Shown here in pieces: positions 53,417 through 63,132 of a stretch of 64,000 nt of DNA. Position numbers and translations under genes: made by a program. Below the pieces are notes generated by a model that saw only the letters and a program-made list of their open reading frames with translations, was not told the origin of the DNA and searched no databases. Numbering within the stretch: the first letter of the stretch is position 1; each line of letters begins with the position of its first letter. Source of the stretch: DAOUEX01 sp034430235 (GTDB lineage: Bacteria; Chloroflexota; Anaerolineae; UBA2200); contig CAYZGO010000013.1 in NCBI GenBank assembly GCA_964478075.1, positions 25,331 to 89,330 on the forward strand, in the 5' to 3' direction.

Positions 53417-53992
53417 ATGCACGAACTGCGTGAGAGAATCGCACGTGAAGGACGCAACCTGGGACGAGGTATTCTCAAGGTTGACAGTTTTATCAATCAC
53501 CAGGTTGATGCCCGTCTGATGATGTCCGTGGGACGCGAGTTGGGCCGACGTTTCGCCCACGCTGGTGCAAGCAAGGTGCTGACTGCCGAGATCTCCGGCA
53601 TCGCCCCAGCATTGACCACAGCCTTGGCTCTAAACGTGCCGGTCATTTACGCGCGCAAGACCAAGCCTATCACCATGCCCGAGAACGCTTACCGTGAGAA
53701 AGCGCCATCACACACCAAAGGGTGCTTTGTGGAATTACTAGTTTCCCCTGAGGTGTTGCGACCCGATGACCAGGTGCTGATCATTGATGACTTTCTCGCC
53801 ACCGGACAGACAATCTCGGCACTTGCACGTCTGGTGAAACGCAGCGGCGCTACCCTGGTCGGCATCGGGGCAGTTATTGAGAAGACCTTCGAAGGCGGGC
53901 GGGCGCTTCTTGTGTCTCAATTCGAGGTGCCTGTTGAAGCGCTTGTCTCCATTTCCGACATGAGCAATGGCCGTATTGTCTTCGGCGAGTAG
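53417..53992 (+). CDS. xpt: Xanthine phosphoribosyltransferase
   Basis: This cytoplasmic purine salvage enzyme makes XMP from xanthine and PRPP. It has 191 residues. The PRPP loop reads VLIIDDFLATGQT, and the N-terminal ILKVDSFINHQVD and VIYARKTKP blocks are typical of Xpt. AAGGAGG lies before the ATG. The open frame extends 97 codons upstream through the promoter, which rules that out. Its product is the substrate of GuaA, encoded next. Confidence 0.93.
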   Translation: MHELRERIAREGRNLGRGILKVDSFINHQVDARLMMSVGRELGRRFAHAGASKVLTAEISGIAPALTTALALNVPVIYARKTKPITMPENAYREKAPSHTKGCFVELLVSPEVLRPDDQVLIIDDFLATGQTISALARLVKRSGATLVGIGAVIEKTFEGGRALLVSQFEVPVEALVSISDMSNGRIVFGE

Positions 53993-54007
53993 CGCGAGGT
54001 GAGGCCG

Positions 54008-55573
54008 GTGACCGAAAACCTCCCTGATAGCCAGGATGAAGCAATCGCCATATTGGATTTTGGATCTCAATACAGCCAACTCATAGCCCGACGCGTGCGT
54101 GAGTGCGGTGTCTACTGCCAGATGTTCGGTTGCAATGCAGAGCAGGCAGTGGTTGAAGCCCTTGCGCCGATGGGCTTTATCCTGTCTGGTGGGCCAGCCA
54201 GCGTCTATCAACACGGTGCACCGCACTTACCGGCTTACGTGCTCAAACAAGGCAAGCCCATCCTGGGCATCTGCTATGGCATGCAGCTGCTCACCCACGA
54301 ATTAGGAGGTCAGGTGGCCTCAGCCACACTGCGTGAATACGGGTCCGCTGACCTGACAGTATCCGCCCTACCCGGTCTCCTCTTCCGCAACCTGCCCGCG
54401 AATCTGCACGTGTGGATGAGCCACGGTGACCAAGTGCAGACCCTGCCGCCAGGATTCCGAGTGCTCGCCAGCACCGACAACGCACCCATTGCTGCCTGTG
54501 GAGATGCGCAGCGCCATATCTATGGATTGCAGTTCCACCCCGAAGTCATCCATACTCCACGCGGTGTGCAGATTCTGCGAAACTTTCTCTACCACATCTG
54601 CGGTTGCCGGGGCACGTGGCAACCCGCTTCGTTCATAGCCAGTGCGATCGCCTCCGTACGCAGGCAGGTGGGTTCTGGCAGGGCGATTTGTGGTCTGTCC
54701 GGCGGCATTGATTCGACTGTTGCGGCTACCCTGGTCCAGAAGGCAATTTGTGACCAGTTAACCTGCATCTTCGTTAACCACGGTCTGCTGCGCCTCGGCG
54801 AGGCAAAGCATAACCTGGAGTCATTCCGCAGGCACCTGGGCCTGCGCGTAGTCTACGTAGACGCATCCGACCGTTTCCTAAAAGCGCTGCGCGGAATAAG
54901 CGACCCGGAGGAAAAAAGGCGCATCATCGGCCACGAGTTCATTGGCGTGTTTGAGACAGAGGCGCGCAAACTTGGAGGCGCAGACTTCCTCGTGCAGGGT
55001 ACGCTGTACCCGGACGTCATTGAGAGCAGTGGCGCGCACACCCAGGTCGCGGCCCGAATCAAGACCCACCACAATGTGGGCGGCCTCCCCAAGGACTTAC
55101 GGTTCAATCTCATCGAACCACTCAAGTACCTGTTCAAGGACGAAGTACGCCGCATAGGTGAGGAACTAGGGCTGCCGCAGGAGATTGTGCACCGCCAACC
55201 TTTTCCCGGCCCAGGTCTGGCGGTGCGCATCATTGGCAAAGTCACCAAAGAGCGTCTGCACATATTGCGTGCTGCGGACGCCATCGTCACGGCCGAGATA
55301 GCATTGGCTGGCCTGGATAGAGACATCTGGCAGTACTTTGCTGTCCTCACGCCGATCAGGACTGTAGGCGTAATGGGCGATGGGCGCACCTACGGCAACG
55401 TAGTGGCCGTGCGCGCCGTGGTCAGTGAGGACGGCATGACAGCAGACTGGGCGCACCTGCCTGCCGATGTGCTGACTCGCATCTCGAGCCGTATCGTGAA
55501 CGAAGTTGCGGGAGTGAACCGTGTCGTCTACGACGTCACCAGCAAGCCACCCTCCACCATCGAATGGGAGTGA
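54008..55573 (+). CDS. guaA: GMP synthase (glutamine-hydrolysing)
   Basis: This cytoplasmic enzyme turns XMP into GMP. It has 521 residues. The amidotransferase Cys is in LGICYGMQ near residue 87, with [10 protein letters not shown] completing the triad; the ATP-pyrophosphatase loop is LSGGIDSTV, and the GuaA dimerisation domain ends in [11 protein letters not shown]. The GTG chosen stands nine bases after GAGG; the GTG three codons upstream (53999) is an alternative. It follows xpt by 15 bases. Confidence 0.96.
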   Translation: MTENLPDSQDEAIAILDFGSQYSQLIARRVRECGVYCQMFGCNAEQAVVEALAPMGFILSGGPASVYQHGAPHLPAYVLKQGKPILGICYGMQLLTHELGGQVASATLREYGSADLTVSALPGLLFRNLPANLHVWMSHGDQVQTLPPGFRVLASTDNAPIAACGDAQRHIYGLQFHPEVIHTPRGVQILRNFLYHICGCRGTWQPASFIASAIASVRRQVGSGRAICGLSGGIDSTVAATLVQKAICDQLTCIFVNHGLLRLGEAKHNLESFRRHLGLRVVYVDASDRFLKALRGISDPEEKRRIIGHEFIGVFETEARKLGGADFLVQGTLYPDVIESSGAHTQVAARIKTHHNVGGLPKDLRFNLIEPLKYLFKDEVRRIGEELGLPQEIVHRQPFPGPGLAVRIIGKVTKERLHILRAADAIVTAEIALAGLDRDIWQYFAVLTPIRTVGVMGDGRTYGNVVAVRAVVSEDGMTADWAHLPADVLTRISSRIVNEVAGVNRVVYDVTSKPPSTIEWE

Positions 55574-55576
55574 GCG

Positions 55577-56806
55577 ATGGTCAAGGTTTTGCATTTCGCT
55601 GACCTGCACCTCGGCGTGGAGAACTATGGCCGTCCAGACCCTGCAACCGGTCTGCACACGCGTCTTTTGGATTTCTTGCGTTCCTTCGATGAACTGGTGG
55701 AATATGCCCTGAAGGAAGCAGCAGACCTGGTGCTCTTTGCCGGTGACGCCTACAAGAGCCGTAATCCCAATCCTACGCATCAAAGAGAGTTCGCCCGGCG
55801 CATACAGCGCCTGGCCTCAGCCAACATCCCGGTATTCCTGTTGATTGGTAATCATGACATCCAAAGCACTTTGGGGCGCGCGGACACACTGGACATCTTT
55901 GCCACCTTGGAGGTGCCCAACGTCACCGTCGGCAGAGTGCCTGCCACGCACCGTATTTCCACTCGCTCCGGACCTGTTCAGATAGTGGCACTACCATGGA
56001 TCGTACGGAGTCATCTGCTCAGCCGCGAGGAGTACAAGAATCGTCCTCTCTCTGAGATTGAAGAACTGACCCTAAGCAAGCTGGAGACCATCCTGAACAC
56101 TGAACTGGCCAAGCTAGATCCTGACTTGCCGACCATTCTGGCGGTTCATGGCGCTGTGCAAGGGGCTACTTACGGATCCGAAAGAAGCGTCATGCTGGGT
56201 CAGGAAGTTGTGCTGCCCCTGAGTCTCCTGAGAAATCCGGCCTTTGATTACGTGGCTCTAGGACACATCCATCGCCACCAGGAACTTGACCAGAACCCAC
56301 CCATCGTCTACAGCGGCAGCTTGGACCGCATTGATTTCGGGGAGGAGAAAGAGGCAAAAGGCTTTGTTGTCGCAGAAGTCGAGAAAGGCAAAGCACTGTT
56401 CAAGTTTGTAGAGCTGACAAGCACTCGACGCTTTGTCACTATTGGAGCGCAGGCAGACGGCGCTGATCCCATGGCCCAGGTTCAAGAAGCCATCGCAGCT
56501 TGCGATGTCAAAGATGCTATCGTGAGATTAATCATTCATACCACAGCCGCCAAGAACCCTCTGCTGCGAGATAACGAGATTCACAGCCTGTTGAGCGAAG
56601 CATTCAAGGTAGCCACCATAGTCAGAGACGTCAAGCGCACATCGCGTCTACGTCTGGGCAGCGATCAAAGCGTAGAGCAGATGACGCCACTAGAAGTATT
56701 GGAAAGATACTTTCAAGTACGTCAGCTAGACAAGGAACGCACCGACAAGCTGTTGGAGTATGCACGACAAGTCATGAGCTCAGACGTGTACAAAGGGAAA
56801 GACTGA
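55577..56806 (+). CDS. sbcD: SbcD/Mre11-type DNA repair exonuclease
   Basis: This is a cytoplasmic manganese-dependent nuclease of 409 residues. Metallophosphoesterase motifs are all present: FADLHLG (7-13), FAGDAYK, GNHD, AVHGAVQG and GHIHRH. Asn-Pro-rich RNPNPTHQREF follows the second motif as in Mre11. Only 3 bases separate it from guaA, so it shares that transcript. The usual ATPase partner SbcC/Rad50 is not in the window. Confidence 0.92.
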   Translation: MVKVLHFADLHLGVENYGRPDPATGLHTRLLDFLRSFDELVEYALKEAADLVLFAGDAYKSRNPNPTHQREFARRIQRLASANIPVFLLIGNHDIQSTLGRADTLDIFATLEVPNVTVGRVPATHRISTRSGPVQIVALPWIVRSHLLSREEYKNRPLSEIEELTLSKLETILNTELAKLDPDLPTILAVHGAVQGATYGSERSVMLGQEVVLPLSLLRNPAFDYVALGHIHRHQELDQNPPIVYSGSLDRIDFGEEKEAKGFVVAEVEKGKALFKFVELTSTRRFVTIGAQADGADPMAQVQEAIAACDVKDAIVRLIIHTTAAKNPLLRDNEIHSLLSEAFKVATIVRDVKRTSRLRLGSDQSVEQMTPLEVLERYFQVRQLDKERTDKLLEYARQVMSSDVYKGKD

Positions 56807-57034
56807 CGAAAGGGCAGAATAGTGACAATTGTCCCGATATAGGTTTCTCCAAGGCCATTATGTCAAAGTGACGTTGTAGTACTATTATGCCGGGGGATGG
56901 GATTCTCGTTCACATCCCTGTGCAACGGCCCTTCTATGGACCCGTGGCACTCGCTCATTGACTCGGGCACCTTCTTGTACCTGTGGCTGGCTTGACGAGG
57001 CTACCCGGCGCTTCCGATGGAAAAGGGGACTGCA

Positions 57035-59251
57035 ATGAGCACAAGACTACGAACACTCGTAGACTCACTCAGCATCGTAGATGGCGTCTGGCAAGAAAAG
57101 CCCAACAATCTGGGCGTCATCGAGCGTTCTCCCATTATCCCTGCCAGGCGTGGACGGGGCAACCTCTATGTACTGGTGGAGACCGTAGGGAGTTTTCCAG
57201 ACCACGCTCAGATCCAACGGCAGATCATAAATGTTGCACAGGAGTACTATCGCACATCCCGCAGCATCACAACCGGCATACGCATGGCAATAAAGGCTGT
57301 CAATGACTATCTGTTTGAGGAGAACCTCAACGCTCCACGCAAGCAGCGCGGTATCGCTGGCGTAACTTGCATGGTGCTGAGAGATCAAGACGCCTACATA
57401 GGACAGTTGGGCCCAGCGTTGCTCTACCACGTTGGGAAAGAGGAATCCCAACGCTTTCCGAAGGAGTCCACTTGGCTGAGTAGCGAGAAACTGCAGGATG
57501 TAGACATCACTGAACACCCGCCCTTGGGACTCCGTCGGCACGTTGAGCCAGAACTGCTTCACCTGTACATGCGAGAAGGTGACGTCTTCATTCTGGCTTC
57601 CACCTCATTGGTCAAAGCCGCAAGCGACGACGAGATAGTCAGCGCGGTCATCCATCGCGGTGTACATACTCTGCGCGAAAACCTGGAACGTTTGGCCCAA
57701 GGGCGCGATCTATCCGTGCTGATTGTCGAGGTACTGCGGGCTGATCAAGCACCAGCACCAGAGGAGAAAGCACGCACCCGTCCAATCGCTGAAGAGCGGC
57801 TCAGCTTGCGCGCCAGGGTATCCTCTGTGCTTCGCGGGCTGTTCCTCCCGGCGCCGGAAGAAGGATTCGAAGAGGAGGAAGAGTTCGAGGCGGAAGAAGA
57901 AAAGGAAAGGTTTTCTCTGGCTATTGACCTCAAAGGCGCTGCTGAGTCAGCCTGGCGCACTCTGACCAGACTCGGTCGGGGGCTAGTTGCACTGCTGGTA
58001 CGCATGCTGCCAGAGGCTGAGCCAAGACAACGCACAAAACCGCGTAGAGGCAGGGGGGTAATCGCCGCACCTGGAGACAAGAAATGGCTGTGGCTCGCTT
58101 TGCTGATACCGTTACTGGTCATCGTGCTCTTTGCCCTCGCCCGCTACCAATGTGGGCGCTCGCGTCAGGCACATCTCACACAGCTCCTACAAGCAGTGCA
58201 GGACGCCAAGGCCAGCGCAGAAGCAAGCCCTGTTGCAGCGGACAAGCGAGCCAGTTTGCGCCAGGCGTTAACCCTGCTTGACGAGGCCCTGCAATTGACG
58301 CCAGAAGATGAGCGCCTAGTAGTGGACCAGCAAGAAATACAAAAGCAACTGGATAGCATAAACCTCGTATTCAGGGTCTTCTACTTTGGTGAATTGAAAG
58401 AGTTTCCTGATACCGAAACTGCCAAGTGTCAGTTGAGCACAGTAATCGTGCAAGGCATAGACGTGTATGTGCTTGACCTGGGAACGGATCGCGTGTACAA
58501 ATACCTGCTCAACCAGAACAGAGACGGCCTGCAAGCCCTGGAAGGCGAACCTGCTTTGCTGCGCAAGGGGGATCAGCGTGGCGAAGCTATCGTTGACGAA
58601 TTGCTGGACATTGTTTGGGTAGAGGCAGGCGGAGAGCGGGGAACGAGCAATCTGCTCATATTGGACAAAAAGGGCCATATACTGGAATACGACCCATCGG
58701 CAGATTTGAAGCTGCTTCCCATAGCCGACAGCAGCACATGGCGTGGGCCCGTGGCTGCGGCAGCGTATTACGACAACCTTTATGTGCTCGACCCTCTCGC
58801 CAATCGCGTGCTCAAGTATCAGCCGACGGGCACTGGTTATGATTTGCCTGCCCTTGACTATTTCAAAGCTGAGATCAGCGCCAATGTAAGCAATGCGGTG
58901 GACATGAGCATTGATGGCAACGTCTACGTGCTGCATTCCGACGGCACTATCTCAAAATACCTGGGCGGCGCCGACGTTCCTTTCCCTCAGAGCAACCTGG
59001 ATGAGCCACTGAAAGCGCCTACCTGTATTTTCGCCTCTGGTTACCTGGAGCAAGAAGGCTACATCTATGTCGCCGATGCAGGGAACCAGCGTGTTGTCCA
59101 GTTCAACAAGGATGGCGAGTTCGTCCGCCAACTCCGCAGTCGGGAGCCGGAGTACATGGACGAATTGAGAAGCCTGTTCGTTGATGAAGCAGCTAAAAAG
59201 CTCTACCTCGTCAACGGCAGCAAGCTGTACTTGGTGAACCTACCTGAGTGA
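57035..59251 (+). CDS. Degenerate PP2C-like domain, membrane segment and extracellular NHL-type propeller
   Basis: This is a 738-residue protein with one membrane segment. The first 240 residues follow the PP2C/SpoIIE phosphatase fold (GRGNLYVLVETVGSFPD, GIAGVTCMVLRDQDAYIGQLGPA, REGDVFILASTSLVK), but the metal-binding Asp-Gly pairs are missing. An acidic stretch, a basic stretch and a membrane helix (WLWLALLIPLLVIVLFAL, about 350-370) follow. A coiled region then leads to a beta-propeller with NHL-like units (IYVADAGNQRVVQFNKDGEF). AAAGGGG precedes the ATG. It looks like a pseudo-phosphatase signalling protein with an outside sensor; the orientation and role are inferred. The 228 bases upstream show no clear element. 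Confidence 0.7.
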   Translation: MSTRLRTLVDSLSIVDGVWQEKPNNLGVIERSPIIPARRGRGNLYVLVETVGSFPDHAQIQRQIINVAQEYYRTSRSITTGIRMAIKAVNDYLFEENLNAPRKQRGIAGVTCMVLRDQDAYIGQLGPALLYHVGKEESQRFPKESTWLSSEKLQDVDITEHPPLGLRRHVEPELLHLYMREGDVFILASTSLVKAASDDEIVSAVIHRGVHTLRENLERLAQGRDLSVLIVEVLRADQAPAPEEKARTRPIAEERLSLRARVSSVLRGLFLPAPEEGFEEEEEFEAEEEKERFSLAIDLKGAAESAWRTLTRLGRGLVALLVRMLPEAEPRQRTKPRRGRGVIAAPGDKKWLWLALLIPLLVIVLFALARYQCGRSRQAHLTQLLQAVQDAKASAEASPVAADKRASLRQALTLLDEALQLTPEDERLVVDQQEIQKQLDSINLVFRVFYFGELKEFPDTETAKCQLSTVIVQGIDVYVLDLGTDRVYKYLLNQNRDGLQALEGEPALLRKGDQRGEAIVDELLDIVWVEAGGERGTSNLLILDKKGHILEYDPSADLKLLPIADSSTWRGPVAAAAYYDNLYVLDPLANRVLKYQPTGTGYDLPALDYFKAEISANVSNAVDMSIDGNVYVLHSDGTISKYLGGADVPFPQSNLDEPLKAPTCIFASGYLEQEGYIYVADAGNQRVVQFNKDGEFVRQLRSREPEYMDELRSLFVDEAAKKLYLVNGSKLYLVNLPE

Positions 59252-59270
59252 AGTTCAGTAGTCCCCCTTG

Positions 59271-59300
59271 GTTGGCGACCAAAGTCGCTAGTACAAGCAA
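59271..59300 (+). repeat. Dispersed palindromic repeat, copy 2
   Basis: This copy begins TTGGTTGGCGACCAAAGTCG and continues CTAGTACAA. It matches 757-801 on the opposite strand and ends a few bases before the tsaD ribosome site. Confidence 0.65.
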
Positions 59301-59311
59301 GTAAGGACCGG

Positions 59312-60451
59312 ATGTCACTGATATTAGGCCTCGAAACTTCGTGCGATGAAACAGCAGCAGCCATAGTCGCAGACGGGCGGGAGATCCTTTCCGATGTGGT
59401 GGCCTCGCAAGTTGAACTGCATCGCCAATATGGTGGGGTCTTCCCCGAAATGGCGTCTCGACAGCATGTTTTGGACATCGTGCCTGTCATCGAAGAGGCA
59501 CTACAGCAAGCTGAAACAGAATGGGCAGCGCTGGATGCCATTGCCGTCACGCGTGGACCTGGTCTGGTCGGTTCGCTTCTCGTCGGCGTGAACGCCGCGA
59601 AAGCTATCGCCTGGGCCAAGGGATTGCCGCTCATAGGCGTGAACCACCTCGAAGCTCACCTATACGCGAACTGGCTCTTCACCCCTCGTAGCGGAATCGG
59701 CGACGAAGCGTCTGGTAAAGGGGCTAGAGACGAGGCCTCCAACAACAGCATTAGAGACGCGGCGACACCATTACCAGTCCCCAGGTTTCCACTCATCTGT
59801 CTGATTGTCTCCGGTGGGCACACTGACCTCGTGCTGATGACCGCTCACGGACAATATCGCGTACTTGGTCGCACCCTTGACGATGCAGCCGGAGAGGCCT
59901 TTGATAAGGTGGCACGACTTCTTGGCTTGGGCTATCCCGGCGGGCCCGCAATCCAGGCCACGGCGCAGGATGGCAATCCGAGTATGTTTGATTTGCCCCG
60001 CGCCTGGCTCAAAGGTAGCTACAATTTCAGCTTCAGTGGCCTCAAGACTGCCGTGCTGCGCATTGTGCAGAAATACGAAGGATTGGGTAAGCAGCCCTCA
60101 AAGCAGAGCGCAAGGCGGGTGACCCATAGGGCTCGAGCCCTGCACAAGCTGCCATCGGCCGACCTGGCAGCCAGTTTCCAGGCGGCAGTGGTGGACGTTC
60201 TCGTAGAAAAAACGAGACGCGCAGCGGAGGAATTCCACGTCGAAGAAGTCCTGCTCGCAGGGGGAGTAGCCAGCAATACCCTGCTACGCCAGCAAATGAT
60301 GGCCAAGCTAAAGGTACCAGTGCGCTGCCCGCCACCCGAACTATGCACGGATAATGCAGCCATGGTAGCTTCAGCCGGCCACTTCAAGAACATCGCCGGA
60401 GAGCGGGCCAACTGGGATCTCGATGTGCAGCCCCGCCTGGCCTTGAATTGA
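59312..60451 (+). CDS. tsaD: tRNA N6-adenosine threonylcarbamoyltransferase TsaD
   Basis: This cytoplasmic enzyme puts the t6A modification on tRNAs. It has 379 residues, longer than the common 330-345. [14 protein letters not shown] opens it; the metal-binding His pair is in NHLEAH (Ala for the usual Gly), followed by [10 protein letters not shown] and [11 protein letters not shown]. Two extra stretches explain the length: about 25 residues at 128-155 with a repeating (A/G)RDEAS theme, and about 15 basic residues near 260-280. AAGGA precedes the ATG. Confidence 0.95.
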   Translation: MSLILGLETSCDETAAAIVADGREILSDVVASQVELHRQYGGVFPEMASRQHVLDIVPVIEEALQQAETEWAALDAIAVTRGPGLVGSLLVGVNAAKAIAWAKGLPLIGVNHLEAHLYANWLFTPRSGIGDEASGKGARDEASNNSIRDAATPLPVPRFPLICLIVSGGHTDLVLMTAHGQYRVLGRTLDDAAGEAFDKVARLLGLGYPGGPAIQATAQDGNPSMFDLPRAWLKGSYNFSFSGLKTAVLRIVQKYEGLGKQPSKQSARRVTHRARALHKLPSADLAASFQAAVVDVLVEKTRRAAEEFHVEEVLLAGGVASNTLLRQQMMAKLKVPVRCPPPELCTDNAAMVASAGHFKNIAGERANWDLDVQPRLALN

Positions 60452-60789
60452 ACCTATAATGGGCAACTAACTGATTGAGAGTTGTAGAGTACAGGAGTTA
60501 CGCAATTGCCTTGCATAAGGGCAGATTCTACGGCACCTTGTCTAGCCGCCAAGGCGAGAGAGCACGCCGCCCCGTCGAGGGGATGCCGGGACGCTTCGCA
60601 GCCTCGCCAAGTCGATGGCGGGACGCTTCGCAGAGAACGCAGAGACTTCGTCCTGAAGGACTCAAGTCCGAAGGATCTCTTGATCTTCTCTCGGCCCTCA
60701 GCGTTCTCAGCGTCGTTCACCCCGCCCGATCGTTCATCCCGCTTGACGGGACGGGGGTGAATAAGCTCCAACCGCGCAAGTCCCAGGGG
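60452..60789. repeat. Intergenic cluster of dispersed repeats
   Basis: No gene is seen. GGGACGCTTCGCAG occurs twice (near 60588 and 60620), the core of the 27-bp repeats at 7621-7701. CGTTCATCCCGCTTGACGGG at about 60731 recurs at about 18399. CCCCGTCGAGGGGATG near 60577 resembles the lead-in of the 7621 array. Confidence 0.65.
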
Positions 60790-60837
60790 TAATCTGAAAT
60801 CGCTGGTAAAGGCTTCTTTCGAAAGGTATATGAGCTG

Positions 60838-61119
60838 GTGAAGCAGGTGCCAGAGGGCCGTGTCGTGACCTACGGGCAGATCGCAGCCGCACTCGGCGAT
60901 ATAAGGCTCGCACGGGTTGTAGGCTGGGCTATGCGTGCCTGCCCGCACGATGTCCCCTGGCACCGTGTGGTCAACGCTCACGGCGGGCTGAGCACCAGCC
61001 CCAAGTATGGCGGTGTCAATGTCCAACGCGTACTACTGGAGGACGAAGGCGTCAGATTCGACAGCAACAGGCAAATCAACCTCAGCATCTACGGATGGAA
61101 CCGGCTGCGGAGTATATAA
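60838..61119 (+). CDS. Alkyltransferase-like (ATL) protein, start uncertain
   Basis: This is a DNA-binding protein of the MGMT fold that flags O6-alkylguanine for repair. The active-site PCHR is PWHRVV, with Trp for Cys, so it cannot transfer alkyl groups. From the GTG used here it has 93 residues, but the family N-terminus (GFFRKVYELVKQVPEGRVV) is visible in frame back to 60802. No ATG, GTG or TTG exists between that point and the stop at 60790. An ATC at 60799, ten bases after AGGGG, could be a rare start, or repeat DNA has removed the true one. selA follows after 20 bases. Confidence 0.8.
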   Translation: MKQVPEGRVVTYGQIAAALGDIRLARVVGWAMRACPHDVPWHRVVNAHGGLSTSPKYGGVNVQRVLLEDEGVRFDSNRQINLSIYGWNRLRSI

Positions 61120-61139
61120 AGGCCGCTATAGGGGAACAC

Positions 61140-62525
61140 ATGCAAAAGGAACTGAGGAAACTCCCGAGTGTGGATAAACTGTTGAAACAAAACGAGGTTC
61201 GGGCATTGCTTCAAGAGCACGGCCGCGAGCTAACGGTCACCGCAATCCAGGAGGTCCTCGCTGACACGCGCCAGGCTATCCTGAGCGGCCTACGGGCCTG
61301 TCCCAAGACAACGGAGCTCTGCCAAAGAGTGGCTACACGCCTATCCAGCCTCTTGCGTCCAAGCCTGCATCCGGTCATCAATGCCACGGGCGTGATCATA
61401 CATACTAATCTGGGACGTTCTCCGCTTAGCGTGGCAGCTCAGGAGGCCATACGCGAGATGAGCGCGTATAGCAACCTGGAGTATGACTTGCCGGCCGGCG
61501 AGCGTGGCTCCCGCTACATCCATGCGGAAGAATTGCTGTGCCGGTTGACAGGAGCAGAAACTGGTTTGGTAGTGAACAATGACGCTGCCGCCGTGCTCCT
61601 GATCCTGACCGCCCTAGCCAAAGGCCGTGAGGTCGTCATCTCCAGAGGGCAGCTTGTGGAAATCGGAGGTGGATTCCGTATCCCAGAGGTGATGGCGCAA
61701 AGTGGTGCGCACCTGGTCGAGGTAGGCACCACCAACCGCACCTACCTGCAGGACTACCAAGCGGCGATTACCCTGGATACGGCCATGTTGCTGCACGTGC
61801 ATACTAGCAACTTCCGTCTCCTGGGCTTTGTTCACCAGACGCCGCTGGCTGACATCGTGACCCTAGCGCAAGCGCACGATTTGCTAGCGGTCGAAGACCT
61901 GGGAAGCGGCGCCCTTCTGGATACAGCGCAATTTGGCCTCGGCCACGAGCCGACCGTGCAGGAGAGTCTAGCCGCAGGCGCGGATCTCGTTTGCTTCAGC
62001 GGTGACAAGCTCCTGGGTGGCCCACAGGCCGGAATCATCGTGGGCAAGAGCGCGCTCATAGCTGTGCTCAAGCATCACCCGCTGACCAGGGCCATGAGAG
62101 TGAGCAAGACCGTTATTGCGGGCTTGCAGGCTACGCTACTGCACTATCTGAAAGGCGAAGCGACAGACCAGATACCTGTATGGCAAATGATCGCCATGGA
62201 TGTGGGGCAAATTAAGTCTCGCGCCACAGCCCTCACCGAATGGCTGCGTGAGGCGCTTGCCCTGAGCCCACCCGGCGGGAAGGTGCAGGCTGAGGTAGTG
62301 GACGGATCGTCCAGAGTCGGTGGAGGTTCACTGCCTGGGGAGACGCTGCCCACACGCCTGGTCGCTATTCGCGTAACTGCACCTCACGAACTGGCGCAGA
62401 GACTGCGCCTGGGGTCGCCCCCACTGATCGGGCGCATCGAAAAGGACGTTTTCTTGCTCGACTTGCGCACGGTGCTCCGGACACAGGAGGCAGCGCTTCG
62501 GCAGGCGCTGAAAGCAGCGCTTTAG
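61140..62525 (+). CDS. selA: L-seryl-tRNA(Sec) selenium transferase
   Basis: This cytoplasmic PLP enzyme converts Ser-tRNA(Sec) to Sec-tRNA(Sec). It has 461 residues, close to the E. coli length. INATGVIIHTNLGRSPLS, LEYDLPAGERGSR, GLVVNNDAAAVLL and the PLP-binding FSGDKLLGGPQAG are diagnostic. The frame extends 15 codons upstream into the ATL gene; AGGGGA supports the ATG used. selB, which usually follows, is not present before the assembly gap. Confidence 0.94.
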   Translation: MQKELRKLPSVDKLLKQNEVRALLQEHGRELTVTAIQEVLADTRQAILSGLRACPKTTELCQRVATRLSSLLRPSLHPVINATGVIIHTNLGRSPLSVAAQEAIREMSAYSNLEYDLPAGERGSRYIHAEELLCRLTGAETGLVVNNDAAAVLLILTALAKGREVVISRGQLVEIGGGFRIPEVMAQSGAHLVEVGTTNRTYLQDYQAAITLDTAMLLHVHTSNFRLLGFVHQTPLADIVTLAQAHDLLAVEDLGSGALLDTAQFGLGHEPTVQESLAAGADLVCFSGDKLLGGPQAGIIVGKSALIAVLKHHPLTRAMRVSKTVIAGLQATLLHYLKGEATDQIPVWQMIAMDVGQIKSRATALTEWLREALALSPPGGKVQAEVVDGSSRVGGGSLPGETLPTRLVAIRVTAPHELAQRLRLGSPPLIGRIEKDVFLLDLRTVLRTQEAALRQALKAAL

Positions 62526-63113
62526 ATGTCACCGCAGAGACACGGAGAGAAAATGCAGCCGTAGTCTAGCCCCTCGCCGTTCGTGCTCTGCATGCCCTGC
62601 GGGCGACCGCTTGACGGGGTGGGCGTGTTGGCGCATGACACTAACGGCCACAAGGGCCTAAACTACATGGTCACGCAAACACGATTCTCATCTGCCGTGG
62701 TGAGCCAGTTGGCTCATGAGAAACTCGGGTAGAAATCTGCAAGCTGTGCTTTGGAACTCCATGGTGCGTCTTCGACAGGCGCTGAAAGCAGCGCTTTAGA
62801 TGTCACCGCAGAGACACGGAGAGCGCAGAGTCTTTTAGTTCTTTTGTGTCTGCTCTGAAAATGCAGCCGTAGTCTAGCCCCTCGCCGTTCGTGCTCTGCA
62901 TGCCCTGCGGGNNNNNNNNNNNNNNNNNNNNNNNNNNNNNNNNNNNNNNNNNNNNNNNNNNNNNNNNNNNNNNNNNNNNNNNNNNNNNNNNNNNNNNNNN
63001 NNNNNNNNNNNCTACATGGTCACGCAAACACGATTCTCATCTGCCGTGGTGAGCCAGTTGGCTCATTAGAAACTCTGGTAGAAATGTGCAAGCTGTGCTT
63101 TAGAACTCGACGC
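62499..63113. repeat. Direct duplication of about 270-340 bp spanning the selA end and the scaffold gap
   Basis: The left copy (62499-62760) starts within the selA end (CAGGCGCTGAAAGCAGCGCT). The right copy (62773-63113) starts with the same bases, has 34-44 extra bases near 62824, and contains the N-run. Both include CTACATGGTCACGCAAACAC and GAGCCAGTTGGCTCAT. The right copy thus repeats the last 11 codons of selA. The layout may be a real tandem duplication or a scaffolding overlap. Confidence 0.75.
62912..63011. other. Scaffold gap of 100 N
   Basis: Exactly 100 undetermined bases are the usual placeholder for a gap of unknown size. Any gene between selA and mtaB could be missing here. Confidence 0.95.
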
Positions 63114-63132
63114 TGCATCTGATCGGGATCCA

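Noticed and set aside
62526..63132. A tRNA(Sec) gene downstream of selA.
   Set aside because: No cloverleaf with a T-loop motif can be formed from the readable bases; it could only lie in the gap.
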